From contig NZ_MKCR01000033.1 in assembly GCF_001855565.1 (NCBI RefSeq), forward strand, positions 124,001 through 188,000: a stretch of DNA of 64,000 nucleotides, in the 5' to 3' direction. A program made the translations under genes and the position numbers. Shown in pieces: positions 49,281 through 59,081 of this stretch. How positions within the stretch are numbered: the stretch's first letter is position 1; every line of letters begins with the position of its first letter. The notes under the pieces are model-generated. The model did no database searches. It had not been told where the DNA came from and worked only from the letters and a program-made list of their open reading frames with translations. The DNA is from Chromobacterium amazonense (GTDB lineage Bacteria > Pseudomonadota > Gammaproteobacteria > Burkholderiales > Chromobacteriaceae).

Positions 49281-52200
49281 ATGTCAATCCGCCATGCAGA
49301 CCTGGAAGAAAAATACACCGCCCCCACCGGCCAGGTACTGATGACAGGCATTCAGGCGCTGGTGCGCCTGCCCATGCTGCAACAACAACTGGACCAGGCC
49401 GCCGGCCTGAACACCGCCGGCTATGTCACCGGCTATCGCGGCTCGCCCTTGGGCAACGTCGACCAGACCATGATGAAGGCCAAGAAGCATCTGGACGCCC
49501 ACAAGGTGGTGTTCCATCCCGGCCTCAACGAAGACCTGGCCGCCACCGCCATCTGGGGCACGCAGCAGGTCAATATGTTCGAGGGCGCCAAATACGACGG
49601 CGTCTATTCGATGTGGTACGGCAAGGGCCCCGGCGTGGACCGCTCCGGCGACGTGATCAAGCACGGCAACGTGGCCGGCACCTCCAAGCACGGCGGCGTG
49701 CTGCTGGTATGCGGCGACGACCATGCGGCCAAGTCGTCCACCTTCCCGCACCAGTCCGACCACATCCTGGCCGCCAGCATGATACCGGTGCTGTCCCCGT
49801 CCGGCGTGCAGGAAGTGCTGGACCTGGGCCTGCACGGCTGGGCGATGAGCCGTTATTCCGGCTGCTGGGTGGCGATCAAAGCCATCACCGACACCATCGA
49901 AAGCTCGGCCATCGTCGACATCTCGCCGGAACGCTTCGAATTCAAGATTCCCAAGGACTTCCCCATCCCGGAAGACGGCCTGAACATCCGCTGGCCGGAT
50001 ACCCCGCTGGCCCAGGAAAAGCGCGTGCTGCACCATCGCTTGTACGCCGCGCTGGCCTACGCGCGCGAGAACAAGCTCAACCGCATCACGCTGGACTCGC
50101 CCAAGCCGCGTCTGGGCATCATCACCTGCGGCAAAAGCTATCTGGACGTGATGCAGGCGCTGGACGACCTAGGCATCAGCGAGGCCCAGGCGGCGGAAAT
50201 CGGCCTGCGCATCTTCAAGGTGGGCATGGTGTGGCCGCTGGAGCCGGAAGGCGTGCGCCAGTTCGCCGAAGGCCTGGAAGAGATTCTGGTGGTGGAAGAA
50301 AAACGCCAGATCATCGAATACCAGCTGAAGGAACAGCTGTACAACTGGCGCGACGACGTGCGCCCGCGCGTGGTGGGCAAGTTCGCCGAAAAAGGCGAAT
50401 GGGCGCTGCCGCACGGCGATTGGCTGCTGCCGGCCGCCGGCGAGCTGACCCCGGCCATGATCGCCCGCGCCATCGCCAGCCGGCTGGCGCTGATCTACGA
50501 CAGCCCGGTGATCCACGACCGCCTGAAGTTCTACGACGACAAGGAAGCGCAGCTGGTCAAGCCGCGCGAATCCATCGCCCGCGTGCCGCACTACTGCTCC
50601 GGCTGTCCGCACAATACTTCCACCAAGCTGCCGGAAGGCAGCCGCGCCGTAGCCGGCATCGGCTGCCACTACATGGCACACTGGATCACCCCGGAAAACA
50701 CCAAAACCTTCACCCAGATGGGCGGCGAAGGCATCACCTGGCTGGGCCAGGCGCCGTTCACCACCACCAAGCACATCTTCACCAATCTGGGCGACGGCAC
50801 CTACTTCCACTCCGGCATCCTGGCCATCCGCGCCGCGGTGGCCGGAAAAGTGAACATCACCTACAAGATCCTTTACAACGACGCGGTGGCCATGACCGGC
50901 GGCCAGCATGTGGACGGCTATCTGGACGTGCCGATGATGACGCGCCAGCTGGCGGCCGAAGGCGTCAAGCGCATCGTGATCACCAGCGACGATCCTGACA
51001 AATACAAGCACGCCCAGGGGCTGGCCCCCGGCATAGACGTGTTCCACCGCCGCGAACTGGACCGGGTGCAGCGCGAACTGCGCGACACCGAAGGCGTCAC
51101 CATCCTGATCCACGACCAGACCTGCGCGGCGGAAAAGCGCCGCCGCCGCAAGCGCAACGAGTTTCCGGACCCGGCCAAGCGCGCCTTCATCAACGAGCGC
51201 GTGTGCGAAGGCTGTGGCGATTGCAGCCAGAAATCCGGCTGCCTGTCGGTGTTGCCCGTGGAAACGCCGCTCGGCCGCAAGCGCAAGATCGACCAATCCA
51301 GCTGCAACAAGGACTACTCCTGTGTCGAGGGCTTCTGCCCCAGCTTTGTGACGGTGGAAGGCGGCAAGCTGAGAAAGCCGGCCGGCGCCAGCGCCGATCT
51401 GGCCAAAATGCCGGCCCTGCCGGAGCCCAAGATCCCGGCCCTGCGCGAACCGTTCGGCATCATGGTCACCGGCGTCGGCGGCACCGGCGTGGTCACCATC
51501 GGCCAAGTGCTGGGCATGGCGGCGTATCTGGACAACAAGGGCGTGACGGTGCTGGACATGGCCGGCCTGGCGCAGAAAGGCGGCTCGGTGTGGTCGCACG
51601 TTCGCATCGCCGAACATCAGGAGCAGCTGCACGCCGTGCGCATCGCCGCCGGCGACGCCAACCTGGTGCTGGGCTGCGACCTGGTGGTGACCGCGGCGGA
51701 AGAAGCGCTGGCCAAGATGCGCGAGGGTTTCAGCTATGCCATCGTCAATAACTACGAGTCGCCGACCAGCGGCTTCCTGAAAAACCCCGACCTGCGCTTC
51801 CCGGCCAAATCGATGAAGGACGCGATCATCGAATCCGTCGGCGCCGGCCGCTTCAGCGAGGTCAACGCCAACCGGCTGGCCACCGCGCTGATGGGCGACG
51901 CCATCGCCAGCAATATGTTCATGCTAGGTTACGCCTGGCAAAAGGGCCTGGTGCCGGTGTCGCTGGAAGCCATCATGGAAGCGGTGCGGCTGAACGGCGC
52001 GGCCGTGAAGTTCAATCAGGACGCCTTCAGCTGGGGCCGCCACGCCGCGCACGATCTGGCCCGGGTGGAAGCCTTGGTGACGCCGAGCGCCGTGGTGGCT
52101 TTCGTGCCGCGCGAAACGCCAGACGCGGTGGTGCATCACCGCGCCACCCTGCTCACCGCCTACCAGAACGAGGCGCTGGCCGACCGCTACAAGGCGCTGG

Positions 52201-52766
52201 TGCAACAGGTCAAGCAGGCCGAGGAAGCCGTCAACCCCGGCAGCACCGCGCTGACGCTGGCCGCCGCCCGCGCCTACCACCACCTCTTGGCCTACAAGGA
52301 CGAGTACGAGGTGGCGCGTCTGTACAGCGACGGCGAGTTCCAGCGCGAGGTGGCCGCCCAGTTCGACGGCGACTACAAGCTGCGCTTCCACATCGGCGTG
52401 GCCTGGCTGACCGGCGGCAAGCCGCGCAAGATCGCCTTCGGCCCATGGCTGATGCCGGCGATGAAGGTCCTGGCCAAGCTGCGCTTCCTGCGCGGCAGCG
52501 CGCTGGACCCGTTCGCCTGGCAGGCGGACCGCAAGCTGGAGCGCCGGTTGATCGCCGAGTTCGAACAGCAGCTGCCGATCGTGATCTCGCGCCTGAATCT
52601 GGCCACGCTGCCGCAGGCGGTGGAATGGATGAAGACCTGGGAAGGCGTGCGCGGCTTCGGCCACATCAAGCTGCGCAACTACCAGCAGGCGAAGGCGAAG
52701 CAGGCCGAGCTGCTGGGCCATGCCGGCGAGCCGGGCAAACCGGCGGCCAGCGCCGCCGTGGCCTGA
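49281..52766 (+). CDS. Fused indolepyruvate ferredoxin oxidoreductase
   Basis: This 1161-residue protein combines the alpha and beta (gamma) subunits of 2-oxoacid:ferredoxin oxidoreductase. The N-terminal part has ALVRLPMLQQQLDQ and GYRGSPLGNVD. The TPP region includes GIGCHYMAHW and NLGDGTYFHSG. A cysteine cluster (VCEGCGDCSQKSGCLSV, then SSCNKDYSCVEGFCPSF) binds Fe-S centres. The C-terminal Rossmann-like part has VTGVGGTGVVTIGQVLGMAA. It oxidatively decarboxylates indolepyruvate or other aromatic/branched 2-oxoacids to acyl-CoA. GGAGGAG precedes the ATG. A terminator follows directly. Confidence 0.93.
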   Translation: MSIRHADLEEKYTAPTGQVLMTGIQALVRLPMLQQQLDQAAGLNTAGYVTGYRGSPLGNVDQTMMKAKKHLDAHKVVFHPGLNEDLAATAIWGTQQVNMFEGAKYDGVYSMWYGKGPGVDRSGDVIKHGNVAGTSKHGGVLLVCGDDHAAKSSTFPHQSDHILAASMIPVLSPSGVQEVLDLGLHGWAMSRYSGCWVAIKAITDTIESSAIVDISPERFEFKIPKDFPIPEDGLNIRWPDTPLAQEKRVLHHRLYAALAYARENKLNRITLDSPKPRLGIITCGKSYLDVMQALDDLGISEAQAAEIGLRIFKVGMVWPLEPEGVRQFAEGLEEILVVEEKRQIIEYQLKEQLYNWRDDVRPRVVGKFAEKGEWALPHGDWLLPAAGELTPAMIARAIASRLALIYDSPVIHDRLKFYDDKEAQLVKPRESIARVPHYCSGCPHNTSTKLPEGSRAVAGIGCHYMAHWITPENTKTFTQMGGEGITWLGQAPFTTTKHIFTNLGDGTYFHSGILAIRAAVAGKVNITYKILYNDAVAMTGGQHVDGYLDVPMMTRQLAAEGVKRIVITSDDPDKYKHAQGLAPGIDVFHRRELDRVQRELRDTEGVTILIHDQTCAAEKRRRRKRNEFPDPAKRAFINERVCEGCGDCSQKSGCLSVLPVETPLGRKRKIDQSSCNKDYSCVEGFCPSFVTVEGGKLRKPAGASADLAKMPALPEPKIPALREPFGIMVTGVGGTGVVTIGQVLGMAAYLDNKGVTVLDMAGLAQKGGSVWSHVRIAEHQEQLHAVRIAAGDANLVLGCDLVVTAAEEALAKMREGFSYAIVNNYESPTSGFLKNPDLRFPAKSMKDAIIESVGAGRFSEVNANRLATALMGDAIASNMFMLGYAWQKGLVPVSLEAIMEAVRLNGAAVKFNQDAFSWGRHAAHDLARVEALVTPSAVVAFVPRETPDAVVHHRATLLTAYQNEALADRYKALVQQVKQAEEAVNPGSTALTLAAARAYHHLLAYKDEYEVARLYSDGEFQREVAAQFDGDYKLRFHIGVAWLTGGKPRKIAFGPWLMPAMKVLAKLRFLRGSALDPFAWQADRKLERRLIAEFEQQLPIVISRLNLATLPQAVEWMKTWEGVRGFGHIKLRNYQQAKAKQAELLGHAGEPGKPAASAAVA

Positions 52767-52789
52767 GCATAAGATTTTCCGCAGCTTTT

Positions 52790-52817
52790 GGCGCCGACTA
52801 TTGTCGGCGCCTTTTTT
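52790..52817 (+). terminator. Rho-independent terminator of the oxidoreductase gene
   Basis: GGCGCCGAC, TATT, GTCGGCGCC then TTTTTT, 23 bases after the stop codon. A textbook hairpin and T-tract. Confidence 0.93.
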
Positions 52818-52825
52818 ACGCCCAT

Positions 52826-53002
52826 AGGGGCTGTTGACGTTCGCTGAGCGGTCGCGCCGGGATGCGTTTTGCGGCGAATCGAGGCGTTTCGCGCGCCGCA
52901 TAGTCATCCTCTGCCAGCGCGGAACGACGAAGAGTCGGCGCGAAAGGCGCCCGGCCCAGATCGGCTCAAACGCGATCCCCGCAGCAAACGTCAACAGCCC
53001 CT
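52826..53002. repeat. 177-bp MITE-like element with perfect 16-bp terminal inverted repeats
   Basis: The left end AGGGGCTGTTGACGTT (52826-52841) and right end AACGTCAACAGCCCCT (52987-53002) are exact inverted repeats. The interior is GC-rich, has no credible gene, and contains further short dyads. No clear target duplication was seen. It fills most of the gap before the lipoprotein gene. Confidence 0.7.
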
Positions 53003-53071
53003 GGAAATGACAAAAAAATCTTCTATGTTTCAAGACATGCCAAAAGATTTTCACCGCCTGGAGGCCACCCC

Positions 53072-53626
53072 ATGACCGCCCTGCTTCGCCGCGCCGCAAT
53101 CGCCTCGCTCAGCCTGATCCTGATCGCGTGTTCCAGCAACCCGCCGGCCAAAATGGCCGGCTGCATCGGCAGCGTGATGCCGCCGCCCCCGGGCATGAGC
53201 GCGGCGCAGAACCCGGCCCTGCTGGCGCAAGCCGTGGGCGCGCCGGGCAAGGGCGGGTTGTGCGAGGGGGCGGTCTACCAGCAGGACGCAGGCGCCGCCG
53301 TGCTCGTCTACCGGGTGTGGGACGACAGCAAACCCAGCTCGCAGATGGGACGCTGGTGGTCGTTCAGCCAACCGCAGGGACCGGTGGCGCAATACCGCGC
53401 CGAAAACGCGATTTGCCCATCGTGGAGTCAGCTCAATCATGTGGTGCGCTGCCAGCTGAAAGCCGGCGCCCAGGTGGCGGTCGGCACTGGCCAGAGCGCC
53501 GCCTGCGCGCCGGATCCGGACTACCCGCCGTCGCCGGTCAACCAGGTCTATGTCCCCAATAGCAGCCCGGACGGCCTGTTGGTGGAAAACTGCCAGGATG
53601 CAGGGAGCTTCCCGCCGGCACAGTAA
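53072..53626 (+). CDS. Lipoprotein of unknown function
   Basis: This 184-residue protein has a lipoprotein signal ending LILIAC with the lipidated Cys at residue 20. The mature part has six further Cys residues (GCIGSV, GLCEGAV, ICPSW, VRCQLK, AACAPD, ENCQDAG), suggesting disulphides, and Pro-rich segments. No family recognised. A lone gene after the MITE-like element, facing the convergent sirtuin gene. Confidence 0.75.
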   Translation: MTALLRRAAIASLSLILIACSSNPPAKMAGCIGSVMPPPPGMSAAQNPALLAQAVGAPGKGGLCEGAVYQQDAGAAVLVYRVWDDSKPSSQMGRWWSFSQPQGPVAQYRAENAICPSWSQLNHVVRCQLKAGAQVAVGTGQSAACAPDPDYPPSPVNQVYVPNSSPDGLLVENCQDAGSFPPAQ

Positions 53627-53673
53627 CAGCGCGGCCGGACATGCTCACAATGGCACAGCCGCCAGGATAAGGG

Positions 53674-54408
53674 CTAAGCGCGCAGCCCGCGGCAGGTTTC
53701 CCCTATGCCGGCCTGGATGCACAGATCGAACAGCGAGTCGAAACGCGTGGGGGTGTAGTTGATCAGCGCGCAGGGAATGCCGGCGCGCGCGGCTTCCAGC
53801 GGGATCAGATTGACCGGCGACACCTCCAGCGACGAGCCCATCACCAACAGCAGGTCGGCGTTCAGCGCCGCCTGGAAGGCCACGTCGATCAGCGGCACCG
53901 CCTCGCCGTACAACACCACATCCGGCTTCAGCACCGCGCCGCAGCGGCGGCAAGGCGGCACCTCGTGCTGCTGTACGTAGTCGAGCGTATGCGGCGTCGC
54001 GCAGTCCGGACAGCTGGCGCTCAGCAGCGTGCCATGCATTTCCAGCACGCGGCGGTTGCCGGCGCGGCCATGCAGGCCGTCGATGTTCTGGGTGAGGATG
54101 GTGACTTCCTTGCCGGCCTGCTCCAGCGCCGCCAGGAAACGATGGCCATCGTTGGGCTGGTAGTCGCCCACCAGCTTGATGCGGAAGATTTCGCGGAAGG
54201 CTTGCCAGAACGCGGCCGGCGCGCGGCGGAAGTAATCGATGGACACCACATCGGCCAAGCTCATATCGCGCGACCACAGGCCGTCTGCGGAGCGGAAATC
54301 CGGAATGCCGGATTCGGTGCTCATGCCGGCGCCGGTCAACACGGCGATCCGCCCGGCGTCGTCTATCAGTTGCTGCAGATACTGCCGCTGTTGCTCAGTC
54401 GCGCTCAT
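53674..54408 (-). CDS. NAD-dependent protein deacetylase, SIR2 family
   Basis: This 244-residue sirtuin has the NAD-binding motifs LTGAGMSTESGIPDFRS and TQNIDGLHGRAG, the catalytic His in EMHGTLL, and four zinc Cys residues in SCPDC and CRRCG. VMGSSLEVSPVNLIP and LINYTPTRFD complete the Rossmann part. It removes acetyl or acyl groups from lysines. The start at 54408 is chosen because AAGGA lies 6 bases upstream. The Tyr/Arg pair of CobB-type desuccinylases is not seen, so deacetylation is more likely. Confidence 0.95.
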   Translation of the reverse strand: MSATEQQRQYLQQLIDDAGRIAVLTGAGMSTESGIPDFRSADGLWSRDMSLADVVSIDYFRRAPAAFWQAFREIFRIKLVGDYQPNDGHRFLAALEQAGKEVTILTQNIDGLHGRAGNRRVLEMHGTLLSASCPDCATPHTLDYVQQHEVPPCRRCGAVLKPDVVLYGEAVPLIDVAFQAALNADLLLVMGSSLEVSPVNLIPLEAARAGIPCALINYTPTRFDSLFDLCIQAGIGETCRGLRA

Positions 54409-54450
54409 CATCGGTCCTTGCATGCCACTCCCGGCACTATAGCGCAGGGC

Positions 54451-54783
54451 TTATGGCGCCGGATACTTGATCGCATTCTTGACCATCTTGTCCCGAACCG
54501 CCTGATCCAGATCGACGCCGGTGACCATGGCCAACCGGGTCAGGTACAACAACACGTCGGCGATCTCTTCCTGCAGATGGGTGAAACGCGCCGGATCGTC
54601 GCGCAGGGCCGCGGCGCCGTCATCGCCCAGCCATTGGAAGATTTCCGCCAGTTCTCCCACTTCGCCCACCAGAGCCAACACCAGATTGCGCGGCGAGTGG
54701 TGGCGGTTCCAGTCGCGCTCGTCGGCAAAACGCTGCAGGGCTGTGGTCAGGCCGCGGGTATCGATCAAAATCTCGTCGCTCAT
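54451..54783 (-). CDS. MazG-like nucleotide pyrophosphohydrolase
   Basis: This 110-residue all-alpha NTP pyrophosphohydrolase has the metal-binding pair EVGELAEIFQW and EEIADVLLYL. It resembles RS21-C6/dCTPase-type MazG-like proteins that remove non-canonical or excess nucleotides. ATG 54783 (MSDEILIDTRGL) has GGGAG upstream; an ATG two codons earlier is possible. Its 5' upstream region holds the third parS core. The gene lies 42 bases before the sirtuin gene on the same strand and may be co-transcribed. Confidence 0.93.
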   Translation of the reverse strand: MSDEILIDTRGLTTALQRFADERDWNRHHSPRNLVLALVGEVGELAEIFQWLGDDGAAALRDDPARFTHLQEEIADVLLYLTRLAMVTGVDLDQAVRDKMVKNAIKYPAP

Positions 54784-54796
54784 ATTCATCCACTCC

Positions 54797-54812
54797 CGTT
54801 TCACGTGAAACA
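54797..54812. promoter_or_regulatory. parS: parS-like ParB-binding site 3
   Basis: CGTTTCACGTGAAACA matches the parS consensus at 15 of 16 positions with a perfect 14-bp core. It lies just upstream of the MazG-like gene. Confidence 0.85.
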
Positions 54813-54893
54813 TCCAGGCATCGACGCAGACAGTAGCAGTCGTACGGCAAGCCCGGCTCTGGGCGTTATCTGCGGATACTTGCTGGGCAAACG

Positions 54894-54917
54894 AAAATGC
54901 CCGGCCAGGCCGGGCAT
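54894..54917 (-). terminator. Rho-independent terminator of the GST gene
   Basis: ATGCCCGGCC and GGCCGGGCAT flank one base; on the minus strand the second arm is followed by TTTCGTTT, 25 bases after the GST stop. Confidence 0.75.
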
Positions 54918-54941
54918 CGTCAAGCCATGCAGACAGACGCG

Positions 54942-55550
54942 TTAAATCAGACCTTCATCCTTCAGGGCCTGCTGCACCGCCGGCAGTTCCGCCACCCGTT
55001 GCAGGAAGGCCAGCAGCGACGGATAGTCGGCCAGCGAGCGATGCACATATTGCGCCCAGGAGAGGCAGGTAAACAGATAGGCATCGGCCACGCCGAACTG
55101 GTCGCCCTGCAGATAGCGCGTAGTTTCCAGCTGACGCTGCAGCAAGGCCAAACGCGGTTGCAGCCGCTGCCACGCCTCGTCCTTGGCCGCATCGGTCTTG
55201 GCGAAGAACAGCGGCGAGAAGTTCTTGTGGATTTCGGTGGCGATGAAGTTCAGCCATTCCTGCAGCCGGTAACGCTCCAGCGTGCCATTGGGCGGCGCCA
55301 GCCTCTTGTCCGGCGCATGGTCCGCGATGTACTGCAATATCGCCGCGCCCTCGGTCAGCAGCTCGCCATTGTCCAGCTGCAGCGCCGGCACATAGCCCTT
55401 GGGATTGATGGCGGAGAAATCGGCGCCGCTGGCCGTGGTATGCGGCATTTCGCGCAGATTGACCTTCTCAGAAGAAAACGGCAGGCCGCTGGCGATCAGG
55501 GCGATATGAGAGGCCAGCGAGCAGGCTCCAGGCGAATAATACAGTTTCAT
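54942..55550 (-). CDS. Glutathione S-transferase, GstA (beta) class
   Basis: This 202-residue GST has the thioredoxin-like N-terminal domain with MKLYYSPGACSLASHIAL (active-site Ser/Cys10 region), the cis-Pro NPKGYVPALQ and GAILQYI, then the all-helical domain with GVADAYLFTCLSWAQ. The CS motif at residues 10-11 is that of beta-class bacterial GSTs that protect from electrophiles. AAGGAGTCGTGAG precedes ATG 55550. Confidence 0.94.
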   Translation of the reverse strand: MKLYYSPGACSLASHIALIASGLPFSSEKVNLREMPHTTASGADFSAINPKGYVPALQLDNGELLTEGAAILQYIADHAPDKRLAPPNGTLERYRLQEWLNFIATEIHKNFSPLFFAKTDAAKDEAWQRLQPRLALLQRQLETTRYLQGDQFGVADAYLFTCLSWAQYVHRSLADYPSLLAFLQRVAELPAVQQALKDEGLI

Positions 55551-55656
55551 CTCACGACTCCTTGCTGAATGGAAAGGATGGGACGCACCGCAAACCCAAG
55601 CAGGGTGAGCCAAAACCGGGACGATTGCAACCACGCTCAGCCCAGGGCCAGACCCA

Positions 55657-56226
55657 TCAGCCCAACAGCGACACCAGCCACTCGATGCGCAGATTCCACC
55701 CCGCAAAGCCGGCCAGCCAGAACAGGGCGCCGGCGGCGCCGAATCCCCAGGCGGCGAACAGCGGCAGCAGATTCGCCGACAGCGCGGCCACCGCCGCGCA
55801 GGCCACCGCGATGGACAGCGCGGCGTCGCTGATGTCGAACAAGTCGTGACGCGCGTTCAGCGTTTCCATGCCCTGTTCCTTGGCCTGGGCCTTGCGCTGC
55901 AAATCCTGGCTCTCCTGCTTGTAGCGTTCCAGCTCATGCTTCAGCTGTTGTTGCCGCGGCTTCAAGGCCCCCGCGCTGGCGGGATTGGCGATGGCCAGCA
56001 TCTCGGCCTGGCGCAGACTGGCCTCGGCCAGGTGCAGCTTGATTTTTTTGGCCTGGTATTCCGACCAGGCATCGGCCGCGTCGGCCTTCTGCAACTGGCG
56101 GGTCTGCACGATATTGTCGTCCTTCAGCTTGCCCAGGCCCATCAGCACCGACAACAGCACCACGGTCAGCGCCACCCAGCTGTTCAGGCGCTTCTTTTCC
56201 GCTTCCACGCTGATTTCCACTTCCAT
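55657..56226 (-). CDS. DUF4337 membrane protein
   Basis: This 189-residue protein fits DUF4337: an N-terminal acidic stretch, a first membrane segment (NSWVALTVVLLSVLMGL), a long periplasmic or cytoplasmic coiled coil (about residues 45-125, rich in Gln/Glu/Lys), and two C-terminal membrane segments (AALSIAVACAAVAALSANLL and GALFWLAGFAGWNL). Function unknown. It is upstream of the GST gene on the same strand. Confidence 0.82.
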   Translation of the reverse strand: MEVEISVEAEKKRLNSWVALTVVLLSVLMGLGKLKDDNIVQTRQLQKADAADAWSEYQAKKIKLHLAEASLRQAEMLAIANPASAGALKPRQQQLKHELERYKQESQDLQRKAQAKEQGMETLNARHDLFDISDAALSIAVACAAVAALSANLLPLFAAWGFGAAGALFWLAGFAGWNLRIEWLVSLLG

Positions 56227-56288
56227 ATCGTTTCTCCCATGCGCTTGTGTTTACGCACAGCATAACGCGAGCAAGCGGAAATGGTTGC

Positions 56289-56555
56289 TCAGCCGCCGGT
56301 TTTTTTGGAGAACAGCCGCGGCCGCTCATCACGCGGGCCGCCCGCTTTCATCTGCGCGAACAAGGCTTCCACGCGGGCGCGCGCCCATGGCGTGCGGCGC
56401 AGGAAGACCAGGCTGGACTTGATGCTGGGATCCTGGCTGAAGCAGCGGATGTCGATCCGGCTGGCCAGACCGTCCCAGCCATAATGCGCGTGCAACTGAT
56501 TCAGCATCATTTCCAGCGTGACGCCGTGAGTGGGATTATTGGCCTGCGTGCTCAT
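56289..56555 (-). CDS. VF530-family small DNA-binding protein
   Basis: This 88-residue protein matches the VF530 family (structure known from Vibrio fischeri): [54 protein letters not shown]. Members resemble a double-strand DNA-binding fold. The C-terminal tail is basic ([11 protein letters not shown]). ATG 56555 is chosen over an upstream in-frame start because the family begins close to it. Confidence 0.9.
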   Translation of the reverse strand: MSTQANNPTHGVTLEMMLNQLHAHYGWDGLASRIDIRCFSQDPSIKSSLVFLRRTPWARARVEALFAQMKAGGPRDERPRLFSKKTGG

Positions 56556-56619
56556 GCCGCGCGTCCTGTCAGAATGAAGAAAGCCGCGAGTGTAAGCCCG
56601 CGGCGTGGCGCCAGCCAAG

Positions 56620-58890
56620 TCACTTGGCTGCGGCGGATTTGCGGCTGCGCGGCGCCCTGGGCTTTTTCGCCGCCGGCGCCGAGGTTGGCGGCGCCGCCTC
56701 GGCTGAAGGTTCCGGCGCGGCCGGCCTGGCGCCGGGCACCCCCATGGCCAAGGCCATGCGGCCCAGCCGCTGCTGTTTGTCCACGCTGATCGGCCCGGCC
56801 GCCGACAACAGCAGCATCACCAGCTCCAGCGCCATTTCGCGCTGCTGATCGGTGGGCAGCAGGTCCTTGATGGTGGCCAGCGCCCGCTTCTCATCGTTGC
56901 GCACCAGCCAGGTCTGGCGCCGCACCACCTGCTTGAACGCCTCCAGCGTCAGGTCCTCGCCCAGGCCGGTATCCTGCATCACGCGGCGGATGGCGTTGAA
57001 CGGCCGCACGTCCACCACGCCGTTGCCGATGGCGACATAAATCAGCAAGCGCAGGAAGCCGTCCACCGCGCCGCCCTCGGAGTAATGCTGCTCCAGCTCG
57101 CGCTTCTTCAGCCGCAGCATCTCGTCGCGCTCCCAGCCGGCATGGTAGCCCGGCACGTGATAGGCCCGCTTCGGATGCAGGCCCACCAGCGCGGCGGTCA
57201 GCGGCGCGTCGTAGACGGCGCGGAAAGTCATTTCCTTCAGCGCGTCGCGCTGGTCGCGGTAGCCGTCCAGCCAGCTGGCGGTCCAGTCGGACACCGTCTG
57301 CTGCCATTGCCAGAACGGATTGTCCTGGGACACCGGCTTGCGCGCCGCTCTCACCTTGTCGGCCCAATCCGACAAGCCGGTCAGCAGCGGATTGCGGCTG
57401 GAGAACCAGCGCCGCTCGAAGCGCGACGGATGCATTTCGCGCATCAGATGGGCGGTCCAAGGCGAGCCGCTGGCCCTGACCCACGGCGAAACGAAGCAGT
57501 CGTACAGCTGCTGGTTGATCTCCGCCACCCGCTTCACCACCTGGAAAGCGCGCTCACCCTCGCGGCCATCGCCCAATGCCAGGATGTCCTCCACCTCGCG
57601 CGGTTCGAAGCGGATGACGTAGCGGCCTTGCAGATACTGCAGCCCCGGCGTTTCCGGATGGGTATCGGTGATCACCGCCTCGTACAGTCCCGGCGGCAGC
57701 ACGTCGATCAAGTCCAGCGCGCTGGCCAGCTCGCTGTGCTCCTTGTTGGCCACGCCGGCGGACACAAAGATGCCCAAATGGCCGATCTGCTCATGCAAGC
57801 AGTAAACGATGGTCTGCTCATTGCTGCGGATGTCCTCCACGCTGTTGTAGAGGTCGGCGATCCAGTACAGCGCCTGCTGCGGCGGCGTAATGTTGTCGCC
57901 CCAGGACGCGAACACGATGATGGGCGAGCGGATCTGCCGCAAATCGATGCGCACCGCGCCCTCGTCCAGATACACCTCGCCGCGGCTCAGGCGATTGCCG
58001 ACGAACAGGTTCTGGCTGATCCACTCCATCTCCTCCTTGTTCAGCAGATAGTGGCCGCCCCACCAGCGCTCGAACTCCAGAAACCGCCCGCGTTCGGTAT
58101 CGATATGGCTGTATAGATGGTGGCCCTTTTTCCAGTAGGTGTTGGCCGGGTCCAGCTGCTCGAAGTTGGACACCAGATGCGCGCCGTCGAACTGGCCATG
58201 GCCCAAGTCGCCGGTCAACGAGGCCAGCCAAGTGCCGCCCAGCATGCCGCCCTGGTAGCGCATCGGATTCTTGCCGGCCACGCCGGCCCAGTACGACAGC
58301 GGCGAGCCCGCCAAAAGGATGGGACCGACGTCATCCGGCGCCGAGGCAGCCACCATCGCCAGCGCCCAGCCGCCCTGGCAGTTGCCAATGGCGAAGGGTT
58401 TGCCGGCATTGCCCGGATGCAGCTCGCGCACACGCTTGAGGAAGGCCTTCTCGGCCCGCCACACGCACTCTATGGTTTGCCCCGGCACCGGCACCGGGAA
58501 GAACATCACGAAATAGCACGGGTGGCCCTGGCGCAGCGCGATGCCGATTTCGCTGTCCATCTTGAAGCCGCCGATGCCCGGACCGTGGCCGGCGCGCGGA
58601 TCGATCACCACGAACGGGCGCAGGCTGGGATCGGTCGGCGTGCAGTTGGCCGGCGGGCGGATCGCCGCCAGCGCGTAGTTGACCGGCTGCGGCAGCTCGC
58701 GGCCGTCCATGATGATGTCGAAATCAAACACCAGCACCGGCGGGTTGCCGGAGGCCGCGTGCTCCAGATAGGTGTCGCCGCGCTCGCGCAGCACGTCGCA
58801 AAACAGCAGCCCGCGCTGCAGCGCGTCCGTCCAGTAATCCATCCAGTGCTGCCCCAACGACCACCATCCCGTTTTGTCGGATTCGGCCAT
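56620..58890 (-). CDS. DUF3141 protein (PhaC-related alpha/beta hydrolase)
   Basis: This 756-residue cytoplasmic protein belongs to DUF3141. The N-terminal half is an alpha/beta hydrolase with [34 protein letters not shown] and a nucleophile motif [11 protein letters not shown] in which Cys171 occupies the GxCxG position as in PHA synthases. The acid/His part appears in [17 protein letters not shown] and [11 protein letters not shown]. The C-terminal 300 residues are helical and end in a lysine-rich tail ([15 protein letters not shown]). The neighbours give no hint to its substrate. A PHA-related role is inference. Confidence 0.88.
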   Translation of the reverse strand: MAESDKTGWWSLGQHWMDYWTDALQRGLLFCDVLRERGDTYLEHAASGNPPVLVFDFDIIMDGRELPQPVNYALAAIRPPANCTPTDPSLRPFVVIDPRAGHGPGIGGFKMDSEIGIALRQGHPCYFVMFFPVPVPGQTIECVWRAEKAFLKRVRELHPGNAGKPFAIGNCQGGWALAMVAASAPDDVGPILLAGSPLSYWAGVAGKNPMRYQGGMLGGTWLASLTGDLGHGQFDGAHLVSNFEQLDPANTYWKKGHHLYSHIDTERGRFLEFERWWGGHYLLNKEEMEWISQNLFVGNRLSRGEVYLDEGAVRIDLRQIRSPIIVFASWGDNITPPQQALYWIADLYNSVEDIRSNEQTIVYCLHEQIGHLGIFVSAGVANKEHSELASALDLIDVLPPGLYEAVITDTHPETPGLQYLQGRYVIRFEPREVEDILALGDGREGERAFQVVKRVAEINQQLYDCFVSPWVRASGSPWTAHLMREMHPSRFERRWFSSRNPLLTGLSDWADKVRAARKPVSQDNPFWQWQQTVSDWTASWLDGYRDQRDALKEMTFRAVYDAPLTAALVGLHPKRAYHVPGYHAGWERDEMLRLKKRELEQHYSEGGAVDGFLRLLIYVAIGNGVVDVRPFNAIRRVMQDTGLGEDLTLEAFKQVVRRQTWLVRNDEKRALATIKDLLPTDQQREMALELVMLLLSAAGPISVDKQQRLGRMALAMGVPGARPAAPEPSAEAAPPTSAPAAKKPRAPRSRKSAAAK

Positions 58891-59081
58891 GCCGCGCTCT
58901 CCCTGTGTCGACAGCTTTCACTGTAGTTCACCATGCTGCGGCGCACCGCATCCGCCTCAAAGTATCAATCAGGTATTGCGGCTTAACAGTCCTGAACATC
59001 CGCGATTTTGCTGGAAAAACTCCCCTGACAATTACCGCCAATACTGCAAACGTCACAACTCCATCAAGGAAGGATCCCACC

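Noticed and set aside
49181-50998. 605-codon frame overlapping the indolepyruvate oxidoreductase gene
   Set aside because: Same-strand shadow of the 1161-residue gene, Arg/Gly/His-rich with no domain.
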